From: Bacteriovoracaceae bacterium
GTDB lineage: Bacteria > Bdellovibrionota > Bacteriovoracia > Bacteriovoracales > Bacteriovoracaceae
Assembly (NCBI GenBank): GCA_016786485.1
Contig: JAEUWD010000017.1
Location: 62,001 to 126,000, forward strand
Direction of reading: 5' to 3'
DNA length: 64,000 nucleotides
This document shows positions 63,993 to 64,000 of the stretch, piece by piece (positions within the stretch are counted from its first letter, which is position 1; each line of letters opens with the position of its first letter). Position numbers and translations under genes: made by a program. Under the pieces are notes generated by a model. It did no database searches. It was not told where the DNA came from and saw nothing but the letters and a program-made list of their open reading frames with translations.

Positions 63993-64000
63993 AAAATCAA

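Overview
This 64 kb window is a chromosomal backbone segment from a Gram-negative, flagellated bacterium. The DNA is AT-leaning and the gene density is very high. The lpxC gene, an L-ring lipoprotein, a TonB-type protein and many short exported or lipidated proteins indicate an outer membrane. Gene order and the many lineage-type small exported proteins fit Bdellovibrionota, most likely a Bacteriovorax/Peredibacter/Halobacteriovorax-type relative. That placement is inference from gene content and composition, since no database search was possible. I see no CRISPR array, insertion sequence, prophage or defence island.

Layout: (1) 1-7789, minus strand, holds two consecutive flagellar clusters, flgF-flgG-flgA-flgH-flgI and then flgJ-flgM-flgN-flgK-flgL. 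A near-consensus sigma-54 promoter (7772-7789) drives the first. (2) 8039-13129, plus strand, holds xseB, a patatin-like lipoprotein lacking its catalytic serine, a class A penicillin-binding protein and a TonB-like protein. (3) 13130-15891, minus strand, holds a small helical protein and a one-carbon operon folD-gcvT-gcvH. (4) 15984-22250, plus strand, holds a small membrane protein, ruvC-ruvA-ruvB, lpxC, proS, a Cys-rich exported protein and a SpoU/TrmH RNA methyltransferase. (5) 22324-36684 holds four tRNAs, tuf, tRNA-Trp, secE-nusG-rplK-rplA-rplJ-rplL-rpoB-rpoC. This block carries two copies of an L1-type leader, an L10 leader and a strong hairpin before rpoB. (6) 36764-42395 is the str region rpsL-rpsG-fusA, interrupted by two unrecognised exported proteins and lacking tuf. 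(7) 42512-56272 holds the S10, spc and alpha operons from rpsJ to rplQ. rpmJ is present, but rpsD is missing between rpsK and rpoA. (8) 56338-64000 holds a membrane-anchored thioredoxin, a PocR/GAF-like sigma-54 activator, a three-gene biotin-dependent acyl-CoA carboxylase coupled to a methyltransferase, a TraB/GumN-type protein and a coiled-coil protein at the right edge.

How the parts work together: about half of the window makes the ribosome, RNA polymerase, elongation factors and Sec translocon, and it shows visible feedback-control RNA elements (L1 and L10 leaders, an rplL-rpoB attenuator). The flagellar block builds rod, rings and hook junction, with FlgM/FlgN as the checkpoint and chaperone pair. 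The sigma-54 promoter at flgF and the sigma-54 activator at 57-58.6 kb show that this organism uses RpoN, but nothing here links that activator to that promoter.

The most unusual signals are regulatory rather than a new gene cassette. fusA appears to be transcribed from a consensus promoter placed so close to its ATG that the mRNA would be leaderless. The L1-binding type leader is duplicated in front of both rplK and rplA. Terminators are packed directly against the next promoter, tRNA or start codon. Three ribosomal proteins (S19, S11, S5) carry unusual tails.
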